Positions 37,501 to 37,959 of a DNA stretch of 37,959 bases are shown here, piece after piece (positions within the stretch are counted from its first letter, which is position 1; the number at the start of each line of letters is the position of its first letter). The stretch covers positions 591,978-629,936 of the forward strand of contig NMRA01000095.1 in the NCBI GenBank assembly GCA_002633005.1. Direction: 5' to 3'. A model generated the notes under the pieces. The model saw nothing but the letters and a program-made list of their open reading frames with translations. It ran no database searches and was not told the origin of the DNA. A program made the position numbers and the translations under genes. This stretch comes from Phoronis australis. Lineage: Eukaryota > Phoronida > Phoronidae.

Positions 37501-37959
37501 AAGTAGCGTAGTTGCATACGTTTTGGAATCTTAAACGAGACGGGAGTTCAGAAAGATACTGTCCAGGGCTTTGAAGCAGGGCTTGGAATTTTTCGCGGAA
37601 ACGCGGATTTCCGCTTTTTTCAAATGTGCTGTCCGCTTTTTTATAATATTTCCGCGTAAAAAAAATCGGATTTGATATAAAATTGCCGAGGCAAATTCCT
37701 TTCTTACCGCGGCGTTGCAGACGACGTTCACCTCGAAAAGCGGAAGTTGCTCTTTATGTTTCGGAGGAACGTAAATTGTCAACATTGCCAGGGCACCTGG
37801 GACAGCGTGCTGAGATTTTCAATAGCGTCTCGCGTTACTGTTAAGCGCGGCGACAAATACTACCGCTCTGCAGCCAAAAATTTGTGGGGTTGGGAGTGGA
37901 CAGGCGAGCTAAAAGGATGCAGACGCATGCTACTGATGGTGGTAACGTTTTTTTTTTTT

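Larger units (their letters stand above)
33674..37959. other. Non-coding to the right edge
   Basis: No exon recognised. A GC-richer block at 34830-34990 includes CGCCCATCC ... GGATGGGCG inverted motifs and is probably a repeat. At 37580-37680 there are repeated TTTCCGC / GCGGAAA motifs, including the hairpin GCGGAAA-CGCGGA-TTTCCGC (37595-37614). The window ends in a T run. Confidence 0.5.

Noticed and set aside
37531-37785. 84-codon minus-strand frame near the right edge
   Set aside because: Low-complexity, built from repeated GCGGAAA motifs; no recognisable protein.

Overview
This is a eukaryotic, almost certainly animal, genomic window: long AT-rich non-coding stretches, short GC-richer exons with GT-AG introns, TCTTTAG/TTGCAG-type acceptors, and many degenerate repeats and transposon relics. 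There is no bacterial, plasmid or phage organisation. The one complete gene encodes a ciliary protein with strong similarity to vertebrate CFAP91 (MAATS1). Together with the many small repeats and an apparent pair of about 1.4%-divergent haplotype-like copies, this suggests a marine invertebrate with a polymorphic genome (amphioxus, hemichordate, echinoderm or similar). I cannot fix the species from sequence alone.

Layout. 1-6.6 kb is intergenic or repeat-rich. It holds a transposon end at the left edge, an inverted-repeat element around 3.4-3.7 kb and a 385-bp tandem duplication at 4.0-4.77 kb. 6,659-19,260 (+) is a complete 14-exon CFAP91 gene. I reconstructed it exon by exon; all 13 introns are GT-AG, all phases agree, and the predicted protein is 850 residues. 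Its introns carry two related foldback elements, minisatellites, a duplicated exon 10 tail and three RFX/X-box-like motifs. 19.3-24.7 kb is intergenic, with poly(A) signals, the 3' hairpin tail of a LINE-like element, a 34-bp minisatellite and a small terminal-inverted-repeat element. At 24.79-24.95 kb there is a convincing promoter plus tiny first exon (CCAAT box, inverted pair of YY1-type AAGATGGCGC elements, ATG, AGG|GTAAGT donor) of a second, unidentified gene. Its remaining exons would lie beyond the window. From 24.95 kb to the right edge I see no further exon, only repeats: a 580-bp duplication flanking a single N (likely assembly artefact), a 0.5-kb inverted-repeat transposon, and short tandem repeats.

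Functionally the window is about motile cilia. CFAP91 belongs to the calmodulin- and spoke-associated complex at the base of radial spokes in the 9+2 axoneme. The most unusual things here are the extra C-terminal tail of CFAP91, built from four 24-residue repeats, the potential 48-nt in-frame mini-exon made by an intragenic duplication, and the cluster of X-box motifs inside its downstream introns. I did not find a convincing novel multi-gene system.
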